Positions 1-10,509 of a DNA stretch of 64,000 bases are shown piece after piece. The DNA is from Euborellia annulipes (taxonomy: Eukaryota > Arthropoda > Insecta > Dermaptera > Anisolabididae). The stretch spans positions 248,001-312,000 of the forward strand of contig JAKCPI010014212.1 of NCBI GenBank assembly GCA_023213315.1, read 5' to 3'. The notes below the pieces were generated by a model. The model had not been told where the DNA came from and made no database searches. It was given only the letters and a program-made list of their open reading frames with translations. How positions within the stretch are numbered: position 1 is the first letter of the stretch; each line of letters starts with the position of its first letter. The translations under genes and the position numbers were made by a program.

Positions 1-501
1 TCCCATATAGTCCTGACTCGATAACTTCAATGCTTGAGGATAGCGTTGCAAAGGATAGAGCTTGGCAGTTTCAGCCCCATCCACATAAGGAATTTGTACT
101 AAAATCGCCTGAATATTCTTTAATTCAGAAGCCAGACTTAGCGCATATCCCCCACTTAAAGAAGTCCCCCACAGCACAATCCTTCGATTATCCACAAGTT
201 TACAAGTCGAAGCATATTGAATAACTGTCTTCCAATCTTCTAATTGTGAGTTGATGGAGACCATTTCTCTGGGCTTACCAGTACTCCCCCCCCAATATCG
301 ATAATCAAACAAAATAACAGCATAACCGGCCTGTGCGAATCGCTGTGCATATTGAACTAATTTAAATTGACGCAACGCAGCAAAACCATGAGCCATAATA
401 ATAACGGCAGATTTTTTATTTGTTTTTGGAATATAAAAATCAGCTGCGATCGTTTCCTGACCACATGGAACATATAAAGGCTCAACCATATAAGCGTGCA
501 T
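1..501 (-). CDS. Alpha/beta hydrolase, partial (runs off the window start)
   Basis: Reading the minus strand from an ATG at 501 gives an open frame of 167 codons that leaves the window without a stop. A GGAG ribosome binding site lies five bases upstream of the ATG. The protein begins MHAYMVEPLYVPCG, has the oxyanion-hole motif MAHGF near residue 36 and a nucleophile-elbow motif LWGTSLSGGY further on, as in serine hydrolases of the dipeptidyl-peptidase/acyl-peptidase fold. There is no signal peptide, so it is probably cytosolic. An eight-G run inside the frame reads through correctly. The substrate cannot be inferred; the Asp and His of the catalytic triad would lie outside the window. Transcribed divergently from the next gene. 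Confidence 0.75.
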   Translation of the reverse strand, partial: MHAYMVEPLYVPCGQETIAADFYIPKTNKKSAVIIMAHGFAALRQFKLVQYAQRFAQAGYAVILFDYRYWGGSTGKPREMVSINSQLEDWKTVIQYASTCKLVDNRRIVLWGTSLSGGYALSLASELKNIQAILVQIPYVDGAETAKLYPLQRYPQALKLSSQDYMG

Positions 502-689
502 ATGTGCTCCGTTGAAATAGAATATGAATAACCAATTTTAAAATAGCCTGATGATCATTTTAAAATTTACAGCTCAGCTATAAGACATAACTTTCTCAGT
601 CAGAACAACACACGAGTGTCTTGTATCTCAGGTTAAGCTTAATGCTATGATACAGCATAAGAGGTTTTGTTAAATTTTGGAGTGACGAA

Positions 690-1025
690 ATGTCAGAGAA
701 TGTTGGTTTCGCAGGTCAAATCGGTCCAGAACATGTTGGCCAAGTTGTAGAAAAAGGATTTAAATCGATTATTAATAATCGACCAGATATGGAAGGCGGC
801 CCAGAACAACCTACAAGTGCTCAAATTGAAGAAGCAGCACGCCAAGTAGGGCTAGACTATGTTTATCAACCTGTTGTAGCGGGGCAGATTACAGAACTCG
901 ATGTACGTACTTTCGCGAATCATTACAACGAGTTGCCAAAGCCTGTACTTATGTTTTGCCGCACAGGAAACCGTTCAAATAATCTATATCAATTAGCGAA
1001 ACAAATGGATTTATTAGACGACTAA
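690..1025 (+). CDS. TIGR01244/DUF442-type sulfur transferase or phosphatase-like protein
   Basis: A complete 111-residue cytosolic protein. The C-terminal half carries the loop CRTGNRS, a CX5R active-site signature shared by tyrosine-phosphatase-like and rhodanese-like folds. The overall pattern (GQIGPEHV at the start, NNRPDMEGG, then the Cys loop) matches the small family often annotated as TIGR01244 sulfur transferase, related to the N-terminal domain of Blh (beta-lactamase-hydrolase-like) proteins. A GGAG ribosome binding site precedes the ATG at 690. A strong terminator follows, so it looks monocistronic. Whether it moves sulfur or hydrolyses phosphate cannot be told from sequence. Confidence 0.8.
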   Translation: MSENVGFAGQIGPEHVGQVVEKGFKSIINNRPDMEGGPEQPTSAQIEEAARQVGLDYVYQPVVAGQITELDVRTFANHYNELPKPVLMFCRTGNRSNNLYQLAKQMDLLDD

Positions 1026-1046
1026 GTTAAAGAAATTAAGATCCTA

Positions 1047-1081
1047 TAAAACCCTATTTCTTCTTTAAAATAGGGTTTTTG
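1047..1081 (+). terminator. Rho-independent terminator after the TIGR01244-like gene
   Basis: The arms AAAACCCTATTT and AAATAGGGTTTT form a hairpin followed by a T run, ending about 55 bases after the stop codon. Confidence 0.8.
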
Positions 1082-1177
1082 ATAACTTATTTTGCATATC
1101 TCTGCACGAATTCAACAGAACTAAAAATAATATTGCTCTAAAGTATTTAAATCTTTTTGAATCATTTATTAATTTTT

Positions 1178-1282
1178 ATGAATAAATTTATATTCGCTCT
1201 TTTAAGTTGTTTAATTCTTACAGCGTGTTCTTCAATGCAAGTAAAACCTACCGTTGGAGTAACTATGGGTACACGAATTTAA
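1178..1282 (+). CDS. Small putative lipoprotein (34 residues)
   Basis: A short frame encodes a basic start (MNKF), a hydrophobic stretch and the lipobox LTAC, then a 17-residue mature tail ending VGVTMGTRI. The arrangement is that of an exported lipoprotein trimmed at Cys18. No good ribosome binding site is visible upstream, which lowers confidence. It lies alone between two terminated genes. Function unknown; it could be a remnant of a larger lipoprotein gene, but the start, lipobox and stop are all in order. Confidence 0.5.
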   Translation: MNKFIFALLSCLILTACSSMQVKPTVGVTMGTRI

Positions 1283-1389
1283 TTAGCTAACTTCCCCATA
1301 AATATAATGAGCAACCTCATGAAATATATGTTATTTTATAAATCTAAAAAATTATTTTAAATAACTTATCATTTTAATTGGGGATAATG

Positions 1390-2586
1390 ATGAAACTTAC
1401 TCATGGGGTATGTGGAATTACTTTGGCTGCTTTTTTGACAGCTTGTGGTGGGGGTGGCAGTGATGGCTACTATAACCAAAATTCAAATTCTGGCTCTACA
1501 ACAACGCCAACCACACCATCAACAGATCAAGAGTTGGCGACTTCTGTTTTAAATAGCGTAAAACAAGAAGGAAAATATTTATTTGGTGCCTATGATATTA
1601 ATAATGAAAATCTATCAAAAGGTTACATTGATCACGCATTAGACACCTTCGCCCAAGGTCCACTCAAGTTAACATTAGATATTCGAAAAGTATATCTTAC
1701 CAAGTACTCTGATCATTATCGTGAGAAATGCTTCATTAAGAGTACTACAGACTACCGCGCCTGCTACGTATTTAAAGGTGAAGAAATTAAAACTTTACTC
1801 ACTGGTTATAGTGACTGGGACTTTGATATTACAGCAGACGATTTAAAAAATATTAAACTGGCAAGCGATAATATATCTCCAAATTTAGAGGATTATCAAT
1901 CAAATACCAGAATTTATATTTTTCAAAATGAAAATAATGATAAAAACTTCCAAGATGTGACAATTACTGGGGCCTTTGCATATCCATTCCAACAGTCATG
2001 GGGACTTGAACAAACCAAGCAAAAAAGATTTATATTAATCAACTCCACAACAAGTGATTATAAAATCACTACAACTACTATTGTTCAAGATCCAGAGACA
2101 GGCCAACCAACTGAAAAAGAAGTGACTACCGGTGCAATGAGTGTATATAAAGATAATACATCAACTGATGGTGATCTCTACGTAGTTCAGGGTGGTTCTG
2201 GCTTCAACGTACTTATCAATGATAACCCTAATGTTCCTTTTGCAGAGCCAATTTCATTTGTTGTGAACTCGACTCCAGGCAATACAAACAATGCGACATA
2301 CAAAGTAAGTTTAAATGGTAACCAAATATTGAGCTTACCTAATATTACTAGCCTTGAAGGAAGTCGTGTTGAAAATGAATCTTCAACAACGAATGCACAA
2401 AAATTTAATGGCAGTATTTATCTGGAAGGACAAAATATTTTTACTTTTAAACAAAGCTTAAATGGAACTACATTAAACTTTAAGCATGTCATTAATGGTA
2501 TAAACATTGAAGGTCAGTCTATTAATCAAAATGGGTCTGTGTCAACCACTTTAAAAACACCTTTTATGCAAAATTTTACATTTTAA
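1390..2586 (+). CDS. Uncharacterised lipoprotein
   Basis: The frame is open from 1378, but the likely start is the ATG at 1390, six bases after a GGGG ribosome binding site; the ATG at 1387 is the alternative. The 398-residue product has a signal peptide ending in the lipobox FLTAC (Cys19), followed by GGGGSDG and a Ser/Thr/Pro-rich linker, typical of a surface or outer-membrane lipoprotein. The rest is rich in beta-strand-like, Asn/Thr-rich sequence with no catalytic motif I recognise. A clear terminator follows. It resembles other Acinetobacter lipoproteins of unknown role. Confidence 0.8.
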   Translation: MKLTHGVCGITLAAFLTACGGGGSDGYYNQNSNSGSTTTPTTPSTDQELATSVLNSVKQEGKYLFGAYDINNENLSKGYIDHALDTFAQGPLKLTLDIRKVYLTKYSDHYREKCFIKSTTDYRACYVFKGEEIKTLLTGYSDWDFDITADDLKNIKLASDNISPNLEDYQSNTRIYIFQNENNDKNFQDVTITGAFAYPFQQSWGLEQTKQKRFILINSTTSDYKITTTTIVQDPETGQPTEKEVTTGAMSVYKDNTSTDGDLYVVQGGSGFNVLINDNPNVPFAEPISFVVNSTPGNTNNATYKVSLNGNQILSLPNITSLEGSRVENESSTTNAQKFNGSIYLEGQNIFTFKQSLNGTTLNFKHVINGINIEGQSINQNGSVSTTLKTPFMQNFTF

Positions 2587-2604
2587 AGCTAAATAATTAG
2601 AACC

Positions 2605-2630
2605 AAACCCTCTGCTCAAGAGGGTTTTTC
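2605..2630 (+). terminator. Rho-independent terminator after the lipoprotein gene
   Basis: A nine-pair stem (AAACCCTCT / AGAGGGTTT) with a five-base loop is followed by a T run. Confidence 0.85.
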
Positions 2631-2662
2631 TATATATTCTAAATATCTATTAAAATAGCTTA

Positions 2663-4042
2663 ATGAAAATGTTCGATATTATTATCATTGGCGCAGGTAC
2701 TGCTGGTATTAGCGCATATAAAGAAGCCGTTAAACATACCAATAATATTTTAATTATAAATGATGGCCCTTGGGATACCACTTGTGCTCGTGTAGGCTGC
2801 ATGCCCAGTAAAATCCTCATCTCTACAGCAAATCGAATGTTTGACATCCAAAATGCTCAAGAGGTTGCTTTGGACGTATCTGCAAAAATTAATACTGATC
2901 AAGTGATGCAGCACGTACAAACATTGCGTGATCGTTTTACACAAGCAACTTTAAAAGATGTAGAACAATGGCCAACTGAACATAAAATTTCTGGTAAAGC
3001 ACATTTTATTGATGCACAAACTATAGAAATTAATGGGCAACAGTACCAATCAAAAAGTTTTATTCTGGCAGTTGGTTCAACTCCTAATTACGATAAAGCT
3101 TGGAAAGAAGAAATTGGTAATCGGCTTATAACAACAGATCAAATATTTGAATTAAAAACACTCCCTAAATCTATTGCTGTCATTGGTAGTGGTGTGATTG
3201 CCCTTGAGATTGCTCAAGCAATGCATCGTTTAGGTGTAGAAACTACAATTTTTGCTCGCAGTAAACGAATTGGAGTACTGACTAGCCCGAAACTTCAACA
3301 ACTTGCGCAAAAAGAACTAGGGAAAGAGTTAAAAATTCTATTCGAGACTCTACCAAATGAAGTTAAGCGTAATTCTGAGGGAGTTATATTAAATTATAAA
3401 CTTGAAGAAAAAGAGAAAACTATCAAGGCTGAATATGTTCTAGCTGCAACAGGCCGTTCAAGTTTACTTGATACTTTAAAACTAGAAAATATTGATAACT
3501 CTTTTAAAGATATTAAATTATTACCTATAAATGCAAAAACCAAGCAGTTAGATACATATCCAATTTTTGTTGTTGGTGATGCTTATACCTCGACACCACT
3601 ACAACATGAAGCAGCACATGAGGGGAAGAAAGTTGTTTATAACTGTTTGAATTATCCACAAGTTAATTCAGTTAAGACTCTTACTCCATTAGGGATTATA
3701 TTTAGTCATCCTGAAATGGCAATCGTTGGGCAGAGTTTTAAACAACTAAAAGACACTGGTATAGACTTTATTACAGGCGAAGCCTCTTATGAACAACAAG
3801 GCAGAGCTATCGTTCTTGGAAAGAATAAGGGTGGCATTGAGGTTTATATCGAAAGAAAAAGCCAAAAACTTCTTGGTGCCGAGTTATTTACAGAAGCCAC
3901 AGAACACATGGCCCATCTATTAAGTTGGATAATAGGTGAAGGTTTAACTTTAAATGATATTTTAGAGAAACCCTTTTATCACCCAACTCTAGAAGAAGGT
4001 CTTCGAACTGCTTTAAAACATGCTCGTAGACAGTTGGAATGA
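2663..4042 (+). CDS. Dihydrolipoamide-dehydrogenase-like flavoprotein
   Basis: A complete 459-residue member of the class I pyridine-nucleotide disulfide oxidoreductases. It has an N-terminal FAD-binding motif GAGTAG (10-15), the redox-active disulfide motif CARVGC (Cys41, Cys46), a second nucleotide-binding motif IGSGVIALE, and the C-terminal pair HPTLEE (His440, Glu445) that acts as the base in dihydrolipoamide dehydrogenases. It stands alone and is not beside genes for 2-oxoacid dehydrogenase subunits, so its physiological substrate (lipoamide, another disulfide or a quinone) is open. No strong ribosome binding site is seen at the ATG at 2663; the ATG at 2669 is an alternative start. Confidence 0.85.
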   Translation: MKMFDIIIIGAGTAGISAYKEAVKHTNNILIINDGPWDTTCARVGCMPSKILISTANRMFDIQNAQEVALDVSAKINTDQVMQHVQTLRDRFTQATLKDVEQWPTEHKISGKAHFIDAQTIEINGQQYQSKSFILAVGSTPNYDKAWKEEIGNRLITTDQIFELKTLPKSIAVIGSGVIALEIAQAMHRLGVETTIFARSKRIGVLTSPKLQQLAQKELGKELKILFETLPNEVKRNSEGVILNYKLEEKEKTIKAEYVLAATGRSSLLDTLKLENIDNSFKDIKLLPINAKTKQLDTYPIFVVGDAYTSTPLQHEAAHEGKKVVYNCLNYPQVNSVKTLTPLGIIFSHPEMAIVGQSFKQLKDTGIDFITGEASYEQQGRAIVLGKNKGGIEVYIERKSQKLLGAELFTEATEHMAHLLSWIIGEGLTLNDILEKPFYHPTLEEGLRTALKHARRQLE

Positions 4043-4050
4043 TCAATTTT

Positions 4051-4083
4051 AGAAGAGCTCCTTTAATAAAAGTTGGCTCTTCT
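4051..4083. terminator. Possible terminator between convergent genes
   Basis: AGAAGAGC and GCTCTTCT form an eight-pair stem with a long loop between two convergent genes. The T tail is poor, so this is a weak call. Confidence 0.4.
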
Positions 4084-4102
4084 ATACATTAAATTGTTTT
4101 AA

Positions 4103-4632
4103 TTAATTCATTTGATGTGAAATAACCGCAACTAGTGAAGCATTCTTTTCAGATGAACTAGTATATATCCATGTCTCTAAAGCCTTTCCATCTTTAGAAA
4201 TAATATAATTTGTTGTAGTCAAATTTTTATCTTTAGATATTTCCTTTTTATAAGTTAAACCAGTAGATTTTGGGGGCAACCAACTTTCTAAACCCTTCTG
4301 AATTTCAGTTGAGTTTCCTTTATTTATAAATAATGAACATATGCCGTTATCGATTTGAGTAATAACAAACTTTCCTTCTGAAGAGCTTATCATCCAAGCG
4401 TTCCCATTATAATCTTTTAAAAAATGTGCAGCATACTCATCAGGCATTTGAATAAAACCCATATTTTTTGCTTGTTTATTTATTATTTCTGGATTTCCTC
4501 TAGAACTAACACAAATATTTAAAAAGCTTTTGTGCTAAATAAACTTTCTACAGCTTCATTAGCATAGATAGATTTACTAACAAATATTATAGCTAGCATA
4601 CAGACACATATTTTTAATCCTACAAATTTCAT
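4103..4632 (-). pseudogene. Secreted NMCC_0638-like protein, frameshifted
   Basis: The real start is the ATG at 4632, which opens a signal peptide (MKFVGLKICVCMLAIIFVS, ending near YAN). After about 37 codons the frame stops just past a short homopolymer run near 4521-4530. Adding one base restores a continuous protein that reads through NICVSSRGNPE into the 119-residue frame 4462-4103. The whole product would be about 176 residues, secreted, with paired cysteines. It resembles the family named NMCC_0638 (lipo)protein, function unknown; I am only moderately sure of that name. The 5' part, from 4520 up, belongs to the long repeat that also carries the rRNA operon, and is copied at 38870-38981. 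Confidence 0.6.
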
Positions 4633-4716
4633 TTTTCATACTCTTGTTATCATTTTAAGGTATTTGGTTTATATCATAATTCATTCCAATTCTTTATTTC
4701 CAATTTAATTTCTGCA

Positions 4717-4752
4717 TAAAAAAACACCCCCAACATCAGTTGAGGGTGTTTT
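4717..4752 (-). terminator. rRNA operon terminator, copy 1
   Basis: On the minus strand, AACACCCTCAAC pairs with GTTGGGGGTGTT and is followed by a T run, just downstream of 5S rRNA. Confidence 0.9.
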
Positions 4753-4761
4753 AGAATAATG

Positions 4762-4876
4762 AGCTGGCGATGACTTACTCTCACATGGGAAACCCCACAC
4801 TACCATCAGCGCTAAGAGGTTTCACTTCTGAGTTCGGGAAGGGATCAGGTGGTTCACTCTTGCTATGGTCGCCAGC
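4762..4876 (-). rRNA. rrf: 5S ribosomal RNA, copy 1
   Basis: The minus strand reads GCTGGCGACCATAGCAAGAG at the 5' end, with the complementary ATCGCCAGC at the 3' end, and has the usual 115-base length. It lies about 190 bases after 23S. Ends are estimated from the terminal helix. Confidence 0.95.
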
Positions 4877-5045
4877 ACAACTGGTATGGATACTTGCTTC
4901 GTTTTATTCACTTGGTGATACGATGCGTTTTCCAAATCTTTACAGATGGGCTGATTGAGTCTTACTTTATTTTGTTCATTTTAGCTAAGTGTATAACTAA
5001 ATCAAGTTGCTTTGCATATTAATGAATCGATTGATGCCATATATA

Positions 5046-5072
5046 CAACTGCTTGGGTGTTGTATAGTCAAG
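5046..5072 (-). other. 23S processing stem, copy 1 (3' arm; 5' arm at 7951-7976)
   Basis: The sequence following the 3' end of 23S pairs over about 25 bases with the sequence in front of its 5' end (7951-7976), sharing TTGTATAGTCAAG. This is the long helix expected as an RNase III site for release of pre-23S. Confidence 0.75.
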
Positions 5073-5198
5073 CCTCACGAGCAATTAGTATTGGTCAGCT
5101 TCACATATCACTATGCTTCCACATCCAACCTATCAACGTCCTAGTCTCGAACGGCTCTTTAGAGGACATAAAGTCCTAGGGAAATCTTATCTTGAGGT

Positions 5199-5254
<56 letters not shown>

Positions 5255-5400
5255 GATGCGACTGGCGTCACAACCGGTACACCAGAGGTTCGTCCACTCT
5301 GGTCCTCTCGTACTAGGAGCAGATCCTCTCAAATTTCCAGCGCCCACGGTAGATAGGGACCGAACTGTCTCACGACGTTCTAAACCCAGCTCGCGTACCT

Positions 5401-5451
<51 letters not shown>

Positions 5452-5507
5452 AGATGAGCCGACATCGAGGTGCCAAACACCGCCGTCGATATGAACTCTT
5501 GGGCGGT

Positions 5508-5583
<76 letters not shown>

Positions 5584-5989
5584 ACCTACTTTCGTACCTG
5601 CTCGACTTGTGGGTCTCGCAGTTAAGCGCGCTTTTGCCTTTATACTCTACGCGTGATTTCCGACCACGCTGAGCGCACCTTCGTACTCCTCCGTTACTCT
5701 TTAGGAGGAGACCGCCCCAGTCAAACTACCCACCAGACATGGTCCTCGCCCCGGATTACGGGGCAGAGTTAGAACCTCAACATTACCAGGGTGGTATTTC
5801 AAGGACGGCTCCATTGGAACTAGCGTTCCAACTTCAAAGCCTCCCACCTATCCTACACAAGTAAGGTCAAAGTTCAATGTCAAGCTGCAGTAAAGGTTCA
5901 CGGGGTCTTTCCGTCTAGCCGCGGGTACACTGCATCTTCACAGCGATTTCGATTTCACTGAGCCTCTGCTGGAGACAGCGCCGCCATCA

Positions 5990-6071
<82 letters not shown>

Positions 6072-6862
6072 TGGGGCTTCGATCAAGAGCTTCGCTTACG
6101 CTAACCCCATCAATTAACCTTCCAGCACCGGGCAGGCATCACACCCTATACGTCCACTTTCGTGTTTGCAGAGTGCTATGTTTTTAATAAACAGTTGCAG
6201 CGGCCTGGTTTCTGTGGCTGTCATCAGCTCAGGAAGCAAGTTCCATCACCAACAACAGCGTACCTTCTCCCGAAGTTACGGTACCATTTTGCCTAGTTCC
6301 TTCAGCAGAGTTCTCTCAAGCGCCTTGGTCTACTCGACCTGACCACCTGTGTCGGTTTAGGGTACGATTCCTGTGTAACTGAAGCTTAGAGACTTTTCCT
6401 GGAAGCATGGTATCAGCCACTTCGCTGTACAAGTACAGCTTGCTATCAGATCTCAGCATAGAGCACCCCGGATTTGCCTAAGATGCATGCCTACTTCCTT
6501 TCACCTGGACAACCAACGCCAGGCTGACTTAACCTTCTCCGTCCTCTCATCGCATTACACAGAAGTATTGGAATATTAACCAATTTCCCATCGACTACGC
6601 CTTTCGGCCTCGCCTTAGGGGTCGACTCACCCAGCCCCGATTAACGTTGGACTGGAACCCTTGGTCTTTCGGCGAACGGGTTTTTCACCCGTTTTGTCGT
6701 TACTCACGTCAGCATTCGCACTTCTGATACCTCCAGCATACTTCTCAATACACCTTCATCGGCTTACAGAACGCTCCCCTACCACTTGACTTAAAAGTCA
6801 AATCCGCAGCTTCGGCACATAGTTTTAGCCCCGTTACATCTTCCGCGCAGGCCGACTCGACT

Positions 6863-6914
<52 letters not shown>

Positions 6915-7746
6915 AGCTGTCTATGCCTTCCCACATCGTTTCCCACTTAACTATGATTTTGGGGCCTTAGCTGGCGGTCTGGATTGTTTTCCTCTTGACT
7001 ACGGACGTTAGCACCCGCAGTCTGTCTCCCGGATAGTACTCATAGGTATTCGGAGTTTGCATCGGTTTGGTAAGTCGGGATGACCCCCTAGCCGAAACAG
7101 TGCTCTACCCCCTATGGTATTCGTCCGAGGCGCTACCTAAATAGCTTTCGGGGAGAACCAGCTATCACCAGGCTTGATTAGCCTTTCACCCCTATCCACA
7201 AGTCATCCCCTGGCTTTTCAACGACAGTGGGTTCGGTCCTCCAGTTAGTGTTACCCAACCTTCAACCTGCTCATGGATAGATCGCCTGGTTTCGGGTCTA
7301 TACCCAGCAACTAAACGCCCTATTAAGACTCGATTTCTCTACGGCTCCCCTATACGGTTAACCTCGCTACTGAATATAAGTCGCTGACCCATTATACAAA
7401 AGGTACGCAGTCACCGAACAAGTCGGCTCCCACTGCTTGTATGCATGCGGTTTCAGGATCTATTTCACTCCCCTCACAGGGGTTCTTTTCGCCTTTCCCT
7501 CACGGTACTGGTTCACTATCGGTCAGTCAGGAGTATTTAGCCTTGGAGGATGGTCCCCCCATATTCAGACAAGGTTTCACGTGCCTCGCCCTACTCGTCA
7601 TCATTATGTGTGCCCTTTCGTGTACGGGAATATCACCCTCTACGTTCGCACTTCCCAGAGCGTTCCACTAAAACACACATAACTTAATGGGCTGATCCCC
7701 GTTCGCTCGCCGCTACTAAGGGAATCTCAATTGATTTCTTTTCCTA

Positions 7747-7781
<35 letters not shown>

Positions 7782-7960
7782 TTGCAACACTATGTATTCA
7801 TGTTGCAATACCTACCTTAAAGTAGGTGGGTTCCCCCATTCAGAAATCTCCGGATCAAAGGATATTTGCCGCCTCCCCGGAGCTTATCGCAGGCTATTAC
7901 GTCTTTCATCGCCTCTGACTGCCAAGGCATCCACCACATGCACTTAATTACTTGACTATA
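5063..7960 (-). rRNA. rrl: 23S ribosomal RNA, copy 1
   Basis: About 2.9 kb of minus-strand sequence with 23S landmarks. The 5' end has ATTAAGTGCATGTGGTGGAT, and the 3' region contains the sarcin-ricin loop sequence AGTACGAGAGGACC. Ends were placed at the terminal helix (TATAGTCAAG / CTTGACTATA) and are approximate. Compared with copy 2 it has indels in C/G runs near 6660, 7084, 7188, 7480, 7498, 7613 and 7832, which look like base-calling errors. Confidence 0.95.
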
Positions 7961-8327
7961 CAACCCCAAACAGTCGTTATTACCTACAAGGAGTAATAAG
8001 ACATGATCAATGATTCCTCATCAATCTCTTACAGTTTGAAGTACTGTGTATTTAAACACTGTACAGCTTCAATCTAATTCATATACCAAAACGCTTGATT
8101 CAGTTAATTTGCTAGTTCTCAATGAATTCCAAGATCAGAATTACTTCTTCTCTTTTCATTATTGAGTGAACAATTTATTTCAGACTCAATTTTGCCAATC
8201 TGTTAATGAATAAACATGCCTTCGTCAGGTCATGCTTAATACCGTGATACTTAAATCACAGAAGTTAATAAACCAAGATCTTAATCTTTATTTACTAATT
8301 TCTGTAATCCGAACTTCTCTTAAGTTC

Positions 8328-8403
8328 TGGTGGAGACTAGGAGAGTCGAACTCCTGACCTCCTGCGTGCAAAGCAGGCGCTCTACCAACTAAGCTAAGTC
8401 CCC
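8328..8403 (-). tRNA. tRNA-Ala (anticodon TGC), copy 1
   Basis: 76 bases including an encoded CCA. The acceptor stem is GGGGACT/AGTCTCC, the T loop GTTCGACTC, and the anticodon loop CTTTGCACG carries TGC. It lies in the 16S-23S spacer. Confidence 0.97.
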
Positions 8404-8459
8404 AGCTTACATCATCAGTTATGTATCTTCTTTTCTATAACTTCAACCAGTCAAAGTCA

Positions 8460-8486
8460 TGGTGGGTCTGACAAGACTTGAACTTG

Positions 8487-8530
<44 letters not shown>

Positions 8531-8536
8531 AGACCC
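8460..8536 (-). tRNA. tRNA-Ile (anticodon GAT), copy 1
   Basis: 77 bases including an encoded CCA. The acceptor stem is GGGTCTG/CAGACCC and the anticodon loop CTTGATAAG carries GAT. It is the first tRNA after 16S. Confidence 0.97.
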
Positions 8537-8595
8537 TCAGATACATCTATGAAGAACAACTTGTTGTGGATTCTTACCAATCGTCAATCTTTCGT

Positions 8596-8596
8596 T

Positions 8597-8648
<52 letters not shown>

Positions 8649-8718
8649 CCCCAGTCATCGGCCACACCGTGGTAAGCGTCCTCCCTTGCGGTTAGACTAC
8701 CTACTTCTGGTGCAACAA

Positions 8719-8773
<55 letters not shown>

Positions 8774-8777
8774 CATT

Positions 8778-8836
<59 letters not shown>

Positions 8837-8885
8837 GACTACGATCGGCTTTTTGAGATTAGCATCCTATCGCTAGGTAGCAACC

Positions 8886-8922
<37 letters not shown>

Positions 8923-9023
8923 CCGTAAGGGCCATGATGACTTGACGTCGTCCCCGCCTTCCTCCAGTTTGTCACTGGCAGTATCCTTAAAGTTCCCGAC
9001 ATTACTCGCTGGCAAATAAGGAA

Positions 9024-9096
<73 letters not shown>

Positions 9097-9153
9097 ATGT
9101 AAGTTCCCGAAGGCACCAATCCATCTCTGGAAAGTTCTTACTATGTCAAGGCC

Positions 9154-9223
<70 letters not shown>

Positions 9224-9332
9224 ATTTGAGTTTTAGTCTTGCGACCGTACTCCCCAGGCGGTCTACTTATCGCGTTAGCTGCGCCACTAAAGCCTCAAAG
9301 GCCCCAACGGCTAGTAGACATCGTTTACGGCA

Positions 9333-9368
<36 letters not shown>

Positions 9369-9435
9369 TGCTTTCGCACCTCAGCGTCAGTGTTAGGCCA
9401 GATGGCTGCCTTCGCCATCGGTATTCCTCCAGATC

Positions 9436-9466
<31 letters not shown>

Positions 9467-9760
9467 TACCATCCTCTCCCACACTCTAGCTAACCAGTAT
9501 CGAATGCAATTCCCAAGTTAAGCTCGGGGATTTCACATTTGACTTAATTAGCCGCCTACGCGCGCTTTACGCCCAGTAAATCCGATTAACGCTTGCACCC
9601 TCTGTATTACCGCGGCTGCTGGCACAGAGTTAGCCGGTGCTTATTCTGCGAGTAACGTCCACTATCTGAAGGTATTAACTTCAGTAGCCTCCTCCTCGCT
9701 TAAAGTGCTTTACAACCATAAGGCCTTCTTCACACACGCGGCATGGCTGGATCAGGCTTG

Positions 9761-9831
<71 letters not shown>

Positions 9832-10134
9832 GGATCATCCTCTCAGACCCGCTACAGATCGTCGCCTTGGTAGGCCTTTACCCCACCAACTAGCTAATCC
9901 GACTTAGGCTCATCTATTAGCGCAAGGTCCGAAGATCCCCTGCTTTCTCCCGTAGGACGTATGCGGTATTAGCATTCCTTTCGAAATGTTGTCCCCCACT
10001 AATAGGCAGATTCCTAAGCATTACTCACCCGTCCGCCGCTAAGTGATAGTGCAAGCACCATCACTCCGCTCGACTTGCATGTGTTAAGCCTGCCGCCAGC
10101 GTTCAATCTGAGCCATGATCAAACTCTTCAGTTA
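8596..10134 (-). rRNA. rrs: 16S ribosomal RNA, copy 1
   Basis: The 5' end reads AACTGAAGAGTTTGATCATG and the 3' end carries GGCTGGATCACCTCCTT (anti-Shine-Dalgarno). The length, about 1539 bases, is normal and the sequence character is that of Acinetobacter. Compared with copy 2 it has small indel differences near 8684 and 8886 inside conserved parts, probably errors. Confidence 0.97.
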
Positions 10135-10267
10135 AAAATCATTTTGCACCTTATTAAAGACAAGGTGCCAATTCTGGCTCATCAATTTTCTGACTTAAAT
10201 TTCGCTCAAATAAACTTCGAGTAATTTAAACCAATCAATCAATGATAATATTTCGATCAATCAATCA

Positions 10268-10293
10268 GTAAAAATCCACACAAGTTGTTCTTC
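10268..10293 (-). other. 16S processing stem, copy 1 (5' arm; 3' arm at 8551-8577)
   Basis: On the minus strand the leader reads GAAGAACAACTTGTGTGGAT and pairs with the 16S-tRNA-Ile spacer at 8551-8577. The resulting long imperfect helix around 16S is the expected RNase III site. Confidence 0.75.
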
Positions 10294-10346
10294 ATAATCT
10301 CTTAATGATCTTCTTGTTGGTTCGTCACCAGCAAGCTAGGTCGGCT

Positions 10347-10374
10347 ATATTACTCTTAATCTCTTAAAAGTCAA
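10347..10374 (-). promoter_or_regulatory. rRNA operon promoter P2, copy 1
   Basis: Minus strand: -35 TTGACT (10369-10374), 16-base spacer, -10 TAATAT (10347-10352), followed by a GC-rich discriminator (AGCCGACC) typical of stringently controlled rRNA promoters. About 210 bases upstream of 16S. Confidence 0.75.
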
Positions 10375-10509
10375 CAGGTAATTTCGATATTTTTAAAACT
10401 TATTTCCAAAACCAACTTCTTATCAAATCCACTGCTCAAAGCAATCAACCCAATTCCAAGTAACTGTTTTTCAACAAGTTTCTATCTGCATCACCGCCGA
10501 TGGATGTGC

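Noticed and set aside
4770..9893. Open frames of 60-120 codons inside the first rRNA operon (for example 5113-5316, 5214-5582, 8459-8695, 9190-9396)
   Set aside because: They lie within 5S, 23S, tRNA or 16S sequence and are well-known false genes.
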